Assembly (NCBI GenBank): GCA_024693365.1
Contig: JAILLF010000060.1
Span: 36,666 to 100,665 of the forward strand
Direction of reading: 5' to 3'
DNA length: 64,000 nucleotides
Origin: Acetatifactor sp.
GTDB lineage: Bacteria; Bacillota; Clostridia; Lachnospirales; Lachnospiraceae
Each line of letters opens with the position of its first letter. The first letter of the stretch is position 1. This document shows, one piece after another, positions 53,479 to 61,583 of this stretch. The position numbers and the translations under genes were made by a program. The notes beneath the pieces are model-generated. The model ran no database searches, had not been told where the DNA came from, and saw only the letters and a program-made list of their open reading frames with translations.

Positions 53479-53940
53479 CTACTCTACGTTCTCCATGGGA
53501 ACCTTTTTCCAACCACGCTCTTTTTTGAAATTCTTGATATCTTCTTTCGTGATTTCACTTGCAATCAAAATATCCTCTCCGGATACTTCATCCTTCAGCC
53601 AAAGCTCAAAGCTGCTGTCAGTTGACAGAAGTCCTTTCGGTTTATTTGCAAGAATATGCTTTGCATGCGGCGTCAAAACCTGCGTTCCGTCATTCCCGCC
53701 ATTTTGCATTTCCGCCTTTGCATCCTGCTTGCGGAGTTCAAAGCCTCTGCCACATACCGGACAAGCCTTAAAATATAGAGTTTTGGTAGGAACCAACGGA
53801 AGATAATCAATATGGAACCAAGAAGAAAACTTTACAAATGCCTTCTTATACGCGCGGTGGCAGTTTTCACACTCCTGTACCGGTCCGAAATACCCCACGT
53901 GCTTTGAAAATGTTCTTGTTCCGTAATAAATTGCTCCCAT
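53479..53940 (-). CDS. Zinc-ribbon domain-containing protein
   Basis: About 153 residues. Two Cys pairs, CENCHRAY and CPVCGRGF, flank FSSWFHIDYLPLVPTKT, a pattern seen in small zinc-ribbon proteins of Firmicutes. The rest is charged and unknown. The ATG at 53940 follows GGAAAGG. It may be cotranscribed with hisS. Confidence 0.75.
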   Translation of the reverse strand: MGAIYYGTRTFSKHVGYFGPVQECENCHRAYKKAFVKFSSWFHIDYLPLVPTKTLYFKACPVCGRGFELRKQDAKAEMQNGGNDGTQVLTPHAKHILANKPKGLLSTDSSFELWLKDEVSGEDILIASEITKEDIKNFKKERGWKKVPMENVE

Positions 53941-54076
53941 CTTTTTCCACCTTTCCTTTGATTTATCGATGTTTTTTCTTATGTTTTTCTGAAATTTTGA
54001 CCTATATATATTAAACCATTCCCATAAAAAAAGCAATACCCTCCACTCTGGAGGATATTGCCTGCTTTTGCTCAAT

Positions 54077-54523
54077 TTATGACCTTTTTTGCTCTAAATA
54101 CTTTCGGAAAACTGGCCGGATCGGCGGTGAGATCATCTCTAAACAAAGCTCTTCCGGCTTAAAAAACCGAAGCTCCTCCACCTCTTCCACTTGGCGCCGC
54201 GGCTCTCCATGATACTTTTTACAGAGATAGATGATTTCAACGTTATCCACCTCATCCCCGTTGGGATAAATGTAATGCGCCTCCGGGCCGGAATTCACCA
54301 TAAAAAGCTCCAACTCGTCTGCCACGAGTCCCATCTCCTCAAAGAGCTCCCGTCTCGCACATTCCTCAATCGTCTCTCCCAGTTCGATGGAACCGCCGGC
54401 ATAACCCCAAAGGTGATTGTCCGTCCTCCTTCCAAGAAGCAATTCTCCCTTTTCATTCTCGATCAAAATGCTTCCCGAGCACTGGATCAAGGTCCGATGC
54501 CCCACGATCTTTCTCAAATCCAT
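54077..54523 (-). CDS. NUDIX hydrolase
   Basis: About 148 residues. The NUDIX box is complete: GGSIELGETIEECARREL continuing to FEEMGL. The protein begins MDLRKIVGHRTLIQCSG, typical for a group of NUDIX proteins with unknown nucleotide substrates; the open frame goes on upstream to a TTG at 54553, which is less likely. Confidence 0.88.
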   Translation of the reverse strand: MDLRKIVGHRTLIQCSGSILIENEKGELLLGRRTDNHLWGYAGGSIELGETIEECARRELFEEMGLVADELELFMVNSGPEAHYIYPNGDEVDNVEIIYLCKKYHGEPRRQVEEVEELRFFKPEELCLEMISPPIRPVFRKYLEQKRS

Positions 54524-54599
54524 CACGTAACTGCTCACTCTTGTATTCTCCAATCGCCTTCTTCACACTCAGTTGAAACCGTGAGTGCCCGGAATCTCT

Positions 54600-56762
54600 T
54601 TATCTTCCTGCCACGTAATCCGCTGCGGCGTCGCCGTAACGCATCATTGCGTCCAGAAGATTGTCGAGGATATCTCCGCCTTTACCCTTCATGTTTTGAA
54701 CATAGGATTCAATACTGTAGCGGAAAGTGTTGCTGACCTTCTTGCCGCCTTTCATCACCGTGGCGTAAACGGTCTTTCTCATCTGCCCCGCATTCAGGTT
54801 TCCAAAGACTGCGTAATACCTTCCGTTTGTGTCTTTCAAGACGGGATCTGCCTCATACTCTCCAAGAATGCCGCCTTCATCTTTCACTACCACGCGAAGG
54901 CCGGAAAGATTTTCCGCCTCATACTTAAACTGCACGTTCACCGCTGCCTCCAACAGCAAAGCGGCCGTCGCAATGGTTGCCAGCCTGTCCGCATCGCTTA
55001 CGTTCTCGTAATTATCCTCCCTGACGTTTGCGTAGTTCATGGGGACGGTGACGTCCGTTCCCATGGCCAGCTGTCCATCGGTCAAAACGGCGCTTGCAAG
55101 CTCGTCCGTCTTGTAGTTCATAAAGCGTTGGGCTGCGTCACCGTACCTTAAGATATCCACGCAGAGCCTTCGGAAGGTCTTGTAGGCATCGCCTTGGTAA
55201 TTCTCCTTACCAAGCATGTTTTTGCAGTACTCGGCCACGGAGTATTCCGTCGCTGCTCCCGTTACGTCCTCATTTCCGGCATTCAGTGCGTGCGGAACCG
55301 CCGTCACCGTTTCCCTCATCATGTAGGGAACCACCCTGTAGTTAAAGATGAGGTAGGTTCCGTCGTCCTCGTACTCCGCAAGCGGCGTGACGTTTCCTGC
55401 CTGGGTCACCGTCAGGTAAGGATCATGGTACTTTCCTTGCAAAGCCGCCTTTTCGATCTTAAAGTTAATGGTTACGGTATCAAATAGGGCCAGGGAACGT
55501 TTTGCAATCCTTAAATTCTCATCCGTTGGAGCTGCTTCCTTCCAAACTGCCTTCACCACAAGATCATCCGTAACCGTGACGCTATCACCCGGCTGGCAAA
55601 CTGCGTTATTTATGCTCCAATGATCAAATTCCTTCCCGGCCGGTGCCAAGAACGCACACTCCGGCATCGAATAAACCGCTCCATTTTTCAGCCATCCGGA
55701 AGATGCCATGCTTCCATTACCGCCATTTGCATCAAACGAAACGGCATACGGCGTTTTCATGCTAAAAAAGTTTACGGTATATTGAACAGTGCCGCCGGAG
55801 AGTCCCTCAATTCTAACCGTATAGACCTCTCCCTGCTGATATGCCGCATAATCCTGAGGTCTAAAGATTATACATCCCGGCAGGCCATACCCTGCATTAT
55901 CGACGTTAAAATATCCGTCAGCAGACGCGGAGCTAAATACCCACGTCTTATTCTTAGTGACGTTCGTAAGCGTCACCTTTACGTTAGCCGCATTCTCCGT
56001 CTTACCAGTGCTGTAGGACCAGGCGCTTTCTCTTCCAAAATATTCAACGGGAGTATTCTGTGCAGGCCAAACGGATACCTCTCCGGTTCTGACAAATGAA
56101 TTGTCAAACGCATACATGGCCTGATAGTGCATGGGGTACCAACTTCCATAACTGCCAATGGCGTCACCAAATCCAACGCTCTTCATGCTGGGATTTAATA
56201 CCCATCTTCTGTGTCCGAGAATGGAGATATTGCTTGAATCACTGTCCTCAACCCAACCGTCCAGTATGCCGGATGCCAGCGTAGGGTATCCGGCGGCGAT
56301 ATTAGAGGATCCTGCACCATTTTTCGCCAATTGGTACAGTTCATCACTCATGCCTGAAGGTTTGTCCGGATTATGACTAAGCGTTCCATTAGCAGCACAG
56401 ACCATTGATGCAGCCTGCGCCATTTGATTATACGAGTCCTTCAGCGTTACGTCCGCGGATAACCCTGCCACAAAACGAACGCGATTTAGCATTGCAAGTG
56501 CATCCTGAAGAACAACGTCCTCCAGTTCACCGGCTGCATACGGAGTTTGAATGGAGGGCTGCACCTTATATGAAGCAGAAAGATTATTTACGGGATTTGC
56601 ATCAAAGAAATCCATGATTTCTTTTTTGCTGCGGTAGGTTACTTTGATCTGATTCGCATCCGCACTAACCTTGCTCCCATACCGCGTGAAAACTCCTGCA
56701 AATAACAAGATTACCACAAACAATCTGATAAAACTAATTCTATGCTCCTTCTTACAACGCAT
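54600..56762 (-). CDS. Secreted CAP-domain protein with InlB-type repeat
   Basis: 720 residues with an N-terminal signal peptide (residues 1-35, IRLFVVILLFAGVF). A CAP/SCP domain follows (residues 75-300: ALAMLNRVRFVAGL, GTLSHNPDKPSGMSDELY, SNISILGHRRWVLNP). Next is an InlB_B-type repeat (SFDANGGNGSMASSGW, FDHWSIN) at about 340-410, and a C-terminal domain of about 300 residues that recurs in clostridial surface proteins. No LPXTG anchor was seen. It has its own promoter. Confidence 0.88.
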   Translation of the reverse strand: MRCKKEHRISFIRLFVVILLFAGVFTRYGSKVSADANQIKVTYRSKKEIMDFFDANPVNNLSASYKVQPSIQTPYAAGELEDVVLQDALAMLNRVRFVAGLSADVTLKDSYNQMAQAASMVCAANGTLSHNPDKPSGMSDELYQLAKNGAGSSNIAAGYPTLASGILDGWVEDSDSSNISILGHRRWVLNPSMKSVGFGDAIGSYGSWYPMHYQAMYAFDNSFVRTGEVSVWPAQNTPVEYFGRESAWSYSTGKTENAANVKVTLTNVTKNKTWVFSSASADGYFNVDNAGYGLPGCIIFRPQDYAAYQQGEVYTVRIEGLSGGTVQYTVNFFSMKTPYAVSFDANGGNGSMASSGWLKNGAVYSMPECAFLAPAGKEFDHWSINNAVCQPGDSVTVTDDLVVKAVWKEAAPTDENLRIAKRSLALFDTVTINFKIEKAALQGKYHDPYLTVTQAGNVTPLAEYEDDGTYLIFNYRVVPYMMRETVTAVPHALNAGNEDVTGAATEYSVAEYCKNMLGKENYQGDAYKTFRRLCVDILRYGDAAQRFMNYKTDELASAVLTDGQLAMGTDVTVPMNYANVREDNYENVSDADRLATIATAALLLEAAVNVQFKYEAENLSGLRVVVKDEGGILGEYEADPVLKDTNGRYYAVFGNLNAGQMRKTVYATVMKGGKKVSNTFRYSIESYVQNMKGKGGDILDNLLDAMMRYGDAAADYVAGR

Positions 56763-56826
56763 ACCCGATTACCTCCTTCTCACACCTGTTTGTAAGCACC
56801 CCCTGTTAATAAGATAATTTTTTTAT

Positions 56827-56855
56827 ATTTTACCATAATGCGTGCATGAATTCAA
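56827..56855 (-). promoter_or_regulatory. Predicted promoter of the CAP-domain gene
   Basis: TTGAAT (56855-56850) and TAAAAT (56832-56827) are 17 bp apart on the minus strand, followed by GAAGGAGG before the ATG. Confidence 0.7.
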
Positions 56856-56880
56856 TGTTTTGGGAACACGACGCAAAAAA

Positions 56881-56913
56881 CTCCCCGGCGCGTCCAATAG
56901 GCACGCCGGGGAG
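56881..56913 (-). terminator. Terminator of the Hsp20 gene
   Basis: CTCCCCGGCG (56881-56890) pairs with CGCCGGGGAG (56904-56913). On the minus strand it is followed by TTTTTTG. Confidence 0.9.
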
Positions 56914-56942
56914 CTCTTCGCATCTGCATGATCCGTTAAGGA

Positions 56943-57398
56943 TCATCCTTCGATCATGATGGTCTTCTTTTCAGGAACCTTCGGGGCTTCCTTCTTCGGA
57001 ATGGCAAGCTTCAAAACGCCATCCTCGAATTTCGCCTTCACGTCCTCTTCCGTTACGTTCTCGCCAATGTAGAAGCTTCTCTGCATTGCGCCTGCGTAAC
57101 GTTCTTGCCTGATCAGCTTACCCTTCTTGTCCTTCTCGTCCTTGTCAAGGCCCTTCGCCGCACCAACGGTCAGATAACCGTTGTCCAGGCTTAAGGTGAT
57201 CTCATCCTTCTTGAATCCGGGCAGGTCAATATCTACTTCATATCCATTTTCCTGCTCGTGAACGTCGGTCTTCATCACCTGTCCAGCGTGCTTGCCATAG
57301 AGCTTCTTGTCAACGTCGCCAAAGCCTCTCATGGTAGGAAAATCAAAATCCATCAGGTCATCAAAAATGCTTTCATTAAAAATACTCGGGTACAACAT
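56943..57398 (-). CDS. Hsp20/alpha-crystallin small heat shock protein
   Basis: 151 residues. The alpha-crystallin domain is seen in NGYEVDIDLPGFKKDEITLS, YIGENVTEEDVKAKFEDGVL and the terminal LAIPKKE. It holds unfolded proteins in the cytoplasm. The leader is about 110 nt, with a CIRCE element over the promoter, so control by HrcA is likely. Confidence 0.95.
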   Translation of the reverse strand: MLYPSIFNESIFDDLMDFDFPTMRGFGDVDKKLYGKHAGQVMKTDVHEQENGYEVDIDLPGFKKDEITLSLDNGYLTVGAAKGLDKDEKDKKGKLIRQERYAGAMQRSFYIGENVTEEDVKAKFEDGVLKLAIPKKEAPKVPEKKTIMIEG

Positions 57399-57516
57399 AG
57401 GTCATTCCTCCTTTTTATTACTTTGTCCTTTATTGTTTCCGAGCATCGGAAGAGTTATTCCATCCTCGGGTCATCTCTGACACCTCAAATCTTTTCCCTT
57501 CCTTTGTTCTACTTGT

Positions 57517-57545
57517 GTTATAACATATATTATTAGCACTGTCAA
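57517..57545 (-). promoter_or_regulatory. Promoter of the Hsp20 gene
   Basis: TTGACA (57545-57540) and TATAAC (57522-57517) are 17 bp apart on the minus strand; the -35 box lies inside the CIRCE element. Confidence 0.85.
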
Positions 57546-57559
57546 GAGGTGAGTGCTAA
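57533..57559. promoter_or_regulatory. CIRCE operator (HrcA site)
   Basis: TTAGCACT-G, nine bases, GAGTGCTAA (57551-57559). It matches the CIRCE consensus TTAGCACTC-N9-GAGTGCTAA except for one base. Confidence 0.92.
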
Positions 57560-57692
57560 ACATTTTGTTATTTAATTATTAAATCCTTATAAAATAAGGG
57601 AAATCGGACATTGTTTTCTTCCAAAAATCAATTTTTTTGCCTTACTGTACCTTTACTGTATCTTTTCACTTTATAGTGTACCAACCAAAGAG

Positions 57693-57729
57693 AAAACCGC
57701 TACCAACAATGTCAATTGGTAACGGTTTT
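57693..57729 (-). terminator. Terminator after the recombinase fragment
   Basis: AAAACCGCTACCAA (57693-57706) pairs with TTGGTAACGGTTTT (57716-57729), with a G-U pair in minus-strand RNA, followed by CTCTTT. Confidence 0.8.
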
Positions 57730-57730
57730 T

Positions 57731-57843
57731 TTACACAACCTTGATTACTTCCTCTATATTTTCCATTTCCTGCCGTACCTTTGAGTAATCCAAGTGCGTA
57801 TAAACATCAAGAGTATCGATCTTTCTTTCTCTTAAGAATACAC
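57731..57843 (-). pseudogene. 3' remnant of a tyrosine recombinase (integrase)
   Basis: The minus strand reads CVFLRERKIDTLDVYTHL, then DYSKVRQEMENIEEVIKVV and a stop at 57731. TLDVYTHL is the C-terminal active-site tyrosine motif of phage/transposon integrases. The frame upstream is closed by a stop, so only about 35 codons remain. It keeps its own terminator. It overlaps the 3' end of the lipoprotein fragment in another frame. Confidence 0.75.
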
Positions 57844-58028
57844 ACTAAACTTTTGGTCGATCCATAGCTTTGGTTATCGTCGTTCTTGACGGCAGATACG
57901 GAGGTAACAACCTCCTCAGAAATCTCTGTGGAAACATCTGCCACAGGTTCCGGTGCTTTTTCTGCGCACGCAGACATTGCCAAAACAAATACCGCAGGCA
58001 AAGCTACGGATAAGATTTTCTTTTTCAT
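57807..58028 (-). pseudogene. Truncated lipoprotein gene joined to integrase remnant
   Basis: 73 codons. MKKKILSVALPAVFVLAMSAC is a clear lipoprotein signal with ribosome site AAGGAG, followed by a short acidic tether (EKAPEPVADVSTEISEEV). After about residue 58 the sequence (LVCILKRKKDRYS) is the integrase remnant read in another frame. The gene thus looks cut by a deletion or insertion event; a small functional lipoprotein cannot be excluded. Confidence 0.55.
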
Positions 58029-58296
58029 TAAACTTTCTCCTTAATATATTCATTTTTGAGTTAGGCTTATCTAACCCCTTCGGCCGATAGTGATAATATA
58101 AATGAAAAGAATTGGATTTTCAAGAATTTTATTAAAAATCTTGCCACTAAATACCCTTTTTAAAAAAAAAACAAAAATAATAAACCATATTAGGAAAAAA
58201 TCAAAAATCCAATTGACTCCAAATTCTATTCTGAACCTTTTCGTTGCATCTTTGTCTATCTTATGCAATAGCCCCCCTCTGTACTTCGGACCGACA

Positions 58297-58343
58297 AAAG
58301 ATAAAAGGATTATTCTCTCCATGAGAATAATCCTTTTATCTTT
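58297..58343. repeat. Perfect 21-bp inverted repeat with 5-bp loop
   Basis: Left arm 58297-58317 (AAAGATAAAAGGATTATTCT plus C), loop TCCAT, right arm 58323-58343, fully complementary. Minus-strand transcripts would end the stem in ATCTTTTG, so a weak terminator role is possible. Confidence 0.9.
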
Positions 58344-58345
58344 CA

Positions 58346-58594
58346 TCAGTTAACTAACGTCCCGCAGAACAAAGTTTCCAAGGGCTCCTCAAAGCCTCTT
58401 GATCTTGCGGAAAACTGCTTCACCTCAAATGCTTCTCGAAAATCCGCGCAATGACTTTTTACCGTTCTGTTCATATTTTGGAAGCTTTCAACCTTTATCC
58501 CGACAAACCTGAAGTTGCGCGTTTCTACAAGCGATGCGGCACCGACGCAAGTGATGAACACGCATATTTTCCCGTTTTCACTTTTCGCGTGCAT
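58346..58594 (-). CDS. Small ORF of unknown status
   Basis: 82 codons, ending RGFEEPLETLFCGTLVN. No ribosome site or known domain was recognised, and its 5' end runs into the periodic repeat array. It may be non-coding. Confidence 0.15.
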   Translation of the reverse strand: MHAKSENGKICVFITCVGAASLVETRNFRFVGIKVESFQNMNRTVKSHCADFREAFEVKQFSARSRGFEEPLETLFCGTLVN

Positions 58595-58927
58595 GCAAAA
58601 TTTTCCTTCGACACGCGTGACTTCACTTTACTCCCTTTCGCGTGTCGATTTTCAACCATTTTAAGCATTTTGCCATTCATAAACACGCGTTTTCCTTCAA
58701 AACGGTTCCTTGCGTGTATGCCTTTTGACACAATTTACACGCACTTTTGTTGCTATTTTTATTTCGCGTGTATCCCCTGAAAAATGCTTACATGCAATTT
58801 AATTCATTATCTCATTTCGCGTGTCAGCATCCCAAATCGCCGACACGCAATTTTTCATTTTCGCCCTTTCCGCATGTAATTCTCGTAATCCATACATGCG
58901 TATTTCACTTTCTTTCATCTCGCGTGT
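58558..58927. repeat. Periodic array of seven ACACGC-N23-GCGTGT elements
   Basis: Half-sites start at 58558, 58587, 58611, 58640, 58683, 58712, 58737, 58766, 58790, 58819, 58843, 58872, 58894 and 58922 and alternate in orientation. The distance from ACACGC to GCGTGT is 29 bp in six pairs and 28 in the last; pairs are spaced 22-25 bp apart, once 43. Interiors are T/C-rich on the plus strand and mostly end in TTTC. Variants are GCGTGC, ACATGC and GCATGT. The second element extends to a 10-bp perfect stem (58608-58617 with 58639-58648). Not a known repeat class to me. Confidence 0.85.
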
Positions 58928-59179
58928 CCGTATTCAAAGGCTGATCAAACCATCTAAACATATTTCGACTTGAAGAACAAACCAGCCCTCCCCCCGGTGT
59001 TTCAAGTTTGGCAACCTCCGATTTTTCAATTTTGACAACCTCGCCAAACTCCGATTTACAAATCAGCAAACATCCCCGCCCCCCCGATTTGTTGCTCTAC
59101 TTTATACAAAAAAGTCATATTGACGTCATAGGAAAGTTGCTTTGACCATTTCAGATTGACTATTTCGACAAGTCGTCCG

Positions 59180-59695
59180 TCAGATATAGGCCCTGTAGCT
59201 AGAGAGGTGGAACGTCGAGTCGACCGGAGCGGATGCTGTCTCTTTATTTACGCTGCAAAGGACGTAGATCCACTGTCCCTCGTATATTGTATCCGATCCT
59301 TCATTAACTGCCAACGGTTCTGTTTTGGATAGCTCTTTGATCTCCTCTTCCGAGAGTTCCTTATCGGAAAGATATACGCTCCACTCTATGTCAGATCCGG
59401 ACTCGTTTGTCGATGACCAGAAGAAGTATGCGCTTGTGAACGAATTATATTGAACGACGTAATAACCCTTTTCAAAGACGTCCTCATTTGAAATGTCAAA
59501 TCTCATCCCCTGAGGAGGTTCGTGATCCATATTGGCCGGCATGTCAGGCGCCTTAAAGTTCGGAGATTTTGTCGGAGTTGCAGACGCGGAAACTTGGGTA
59601 TCACTTGTATCAGGCCCGTCCGAGCAGGCAGGCAGAGTGAAGAGGATACCTGCGATAAGGATATATATCAAGATATGTTTTTTGTTAAACTTCAT
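59180..59695 (-). CDS. Lipoprotein of unknown function
   Basis: 171 residues. Signal peptide ILIYILIAGILFTLPAC with the lipidated Cys near residue 24, a Thr/Ser/Pro-rich tether (ASATPTKSP), then a globular domain of about 115 residues with YYVVQYNSFTSAYFFW and GQWIYVLCSVN. No known family recognised. The next upstream gene is a SMI1/KNR4 protein 78 bp away. Confidence 0.75.
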   Translation of the reverse strand: MKFNKKHILIYILIAGILFTLPACSDGPDTSDTQVSASATPTKSPNFKAPDMPANMDHEPPQGMRFDISNEDVFEKGYYVVQYNSFTSAYFFWSSTNESGSDIEWSVYLSDKELSEEEIKELSKTEPLAVNEGSDTIYEGQWIYVLCSVNKETASAPVDSTFHLSSYRAYI

Positions 59696-59773
59696 TAAGA
59701 CCTCCTGTTACCCCGACGGATACGTTACGGCATCTGCATCTTAGTCAAGATAACGTAAAGTGAATGTTTCGTT

Positions 59774-60493
59774 CTACTTTACCGAATTCTCTGATTCCAA
59801 ATAATCAATAAGATACGAACCTTCATCTACGTCGTCCGTGCCAAGCAGTATCACTTCTTCACCATCATACTCTCCAATATAAAAATCTTTGCTCATGATT
59901 ATTCTGGTAAATCTTTCAAAGAGCGCTCCAAGGCTGTCCGCTATGACAGTCTCGTCCTGCTCGTCTCTTCCGAAGAATACGATGCGTCCCGCTCTACCGC
60001 TGTCGTCCGGATCAAGATTCACTCCGATGAAATTACCTCCGCTGTCCGATCCAAAAGAAAGCCATCTCTTATCTGCATATTGCGGAACGTTCTTCATGCT
60101 TCTCCATACGGAGAGCATTCCCTCAAGACTTAAAAACCGGAATCCGAGCATCATGCCGCATACCGCCTCATTGTTATCTCCGTCATTGCTAAGATACAGA
60201 TTTTTTAACTCCTTCGGAAATCCAAAGCCCAACTCCGCTTCGGCGGTTTTTATACTGTTTTCGGACACTCCGGCCCGAAGCGTCTTCTCAAGGAACGGCA
60301 TCTTCGAAAAAAGCGTTTGGGTATACGCATTCCATTCAGGCGCATCAGAAGCCTCAAACGCATTTTCCTTGTCTCCCTGCCGGGCAAGCGTATCTGATTC
60401 CTGAGCAGCCCCTCTCAGCTCGGCTTTCACCGTCTGAGGATTCGGTTTGTTCAGACCCGGTATCGGCTTTTTTAAGAAATCAAAAAATCCCAT
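59774..60493 (-). CDS. SMI1/KNR4 family protein
   Basis: 239 residues, cytoplasmic. The core (residues 75-210) has SENSIKTAEAELGFGFPKEL, LYLSNDGDNNE, LSLEGMLSVWRSM and GNFIGVNLDPDD, typical of SMI1/KNR4 (SUKH) domains. Many such proteins are immunity proteins to contact-dependent or secreted toxins, but no toxin gene is in the window. Domain assignment is fairly safe; role is not. Confidence 0.8.
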   Translation of the reverse strand: MGFFDFLKKPIPGLNKPNPQTVKAELRGAAQESDTLARQGDKENAFEASDAPEWNAYTQTLFSKMPFLEKTLRAGVSENSIKTAEAELGFGFPKELKNLYLSNDGDNNEAVCGMMLGFRFLSLEGMLSVWRSMKNVPQYADKRWLSFGSDSGGNFIGVNLDPDDSGRAGRIVFFGRDEQDETVIADSLGALFERFTRIIMSKDFYIGEYDGEEVILLGTDDVDEGSYLIDYLESENSVK

Positions 60494-60652
60494 TCTATTA
60501 CTCCTCCCTTTTCAAAACATACGTTATCGTAACGCCTGAAACGTTACGTGGTTACTGCCATGCCTTAAAATCTCTCTTAGAAAAGTATACCCAAAATGAA
60601 GAACGCGGTCAATTGCCCTTCTTCCGTGGATCTTGCCAAAAAACTCCGAAAA

Positions 60653-60681
60653 AAAGGTCCTCCTTTTTCAGGAAGACCTTT
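60653..60681 (-). terminator. Terminator of the metE-metF operon
   Basis: AAAGGTCCTCC (60653-60663) pairs with GGAAGACCTTT (60671-60681) with one mismatch; the minus strand continues with a T7 run. Confidence 0.85.
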
Positions 60682-60718
60682 GGGTTAAAAATCCGTATTT
60701 CATTTCGAACAAAAGACG

Positions 60719-61579
60719 TTATACAATATTCCTGATCCCTTCGCAAATACGTCTTGCGATGCGTGGATTGTTCATCGTATACAGATGTATCCCGTCCGTA
60801 TCACTTACCAGCTGATCGATGATCTGGCTCAGCGCATATGCCATTCCTGCATCAAAGAGTGCCTCTTTATTGTCCTCATATCGATCTACGATCTTTTGGA
60901 AACGTAACGGAAACGAGGCATTACACAAGGATACCATCCGCTTGATCTGTGCTGCCTTAACCACAGGCATGATCCCCGGAATGATCGGAACGTTGATGTC
61001 TGCGATTCTGCATCTTTCCTTAAAATCATAAAAGACGTTATTGTCAAAAAACAATTGTGACAGCAATACGTCGGTCCCGGCATTTACTTTCGTTTTCAGA
61101 TGTTTGATCTCATCCACCATATTGCAGGATTCCGGATGGCATTCCGGATAACAGGCCCCAAGCACGCAGAAATCATACATGCTTTTCAGATACGACGCCA
61201 GATCGGAGGCATACGCAAAATCCTCTTTCTTTGGTATATCCTCCCGCACGTCCCCGCGAAGCGCCAGAATATTTTCTATCCCCGCTTCCGTCAACACCCT
61301 GGCAAACGCATCGATCTCTTCCCTGCTGTAGTGCAGGCACGTCAGATGCACCACGGGTTCCACGTGATATTTTTCTTTAATCTTACGTGCCAGTTCGATC
61401 GTTTTGTTACAATTACAGCTTCCGCCTGCACCAAAGGTCACACTGATAAAATCCGGTTTCAGTTCGCACAGAACGTCCAACGTATCATCGATATTATGCA
61501 GGTCCGCATCCTTTTTGGGCGGGAAAATCTCAAAGGACAAAGATCTCCTGCCATTTTTGTAGATATCCGATACTTTCAT
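60719..61579 (-). CDS. metF: Methylenetetrahydrofolate reductase
   Basis: About 286 residues. LSFEIFPPKKD near residue 15, VTFGAGGSCN, HLTCLHYSREEID, LALRGDVRED and DVLLSQLFFDNNVFYDF are the MetF hallmarks. It reduces methylene-THF to methyl-THF, the methyl donor for MetE. The ATG at 61579 is 4 bp past the metE stop and uses GAGG within metE; an ATG at 61594 overlapping metE is possible. Confidence 0.96.
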   Translation of the reverse strand: MKVSDIYKNGRRSLSFEIFPPKKDADLHNIDDTLDVLCELKPDFISVTFGAGGSCNCNKTIELARKIKEKYHVEPVVHLTCLHYSREEIDAFARVLTEAGIENILALRGDVREDIPKKEDFAYASDLASYLKSMYDFCVLGACYPECHPESCNMVDEIKHLKTKVNAGTDVLLSQLFFDNNVFYDFKERCRIADINVPIIPGIMPVVKAAQIKRMVSLCNASFPLRFQKIVDRYEDNKEALFDAGMAYALSQIIDQLVSDTDGIHLYTMNNPRIARRICEGIRNIV

Positions 61580-61583
61580 CTTT

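Larger units (their letters stand above)
57560..59179. other. Gene-poor region, probable scar of a mobile element
   Basis: About 1.6 kb without a confident intact gene. It contains a recombinase fragment with terminator (57693-57843), a lipoprotein fragment (57807-58028), AT-rich sequence (58029-58296), a perfect 21-bp inverted repeat (58297-58343), an unassigned stretch (58344-58557), a periodic ACACGC/GCGTGT array (58558-58927) and a stretch with C-runs and short CTCCGATTT repeats (58985-59090). A weak minus-strand -10 TATAAA (59106-59101) could drive an RNA through the array. Confidence 0.6.

Noticed and set aside
58071..58353. Overlapping small open frames on both strands (91 and 83 codons)
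   Set aside because: They share the inverted repeat and AT-rich DNA, have no domain pattern, and one starts inside the hairpin.
58558..58927. CRISPR array
   Set aside because: Only hexamers are conserved, they alternate in orientation, and no cas genes are near.
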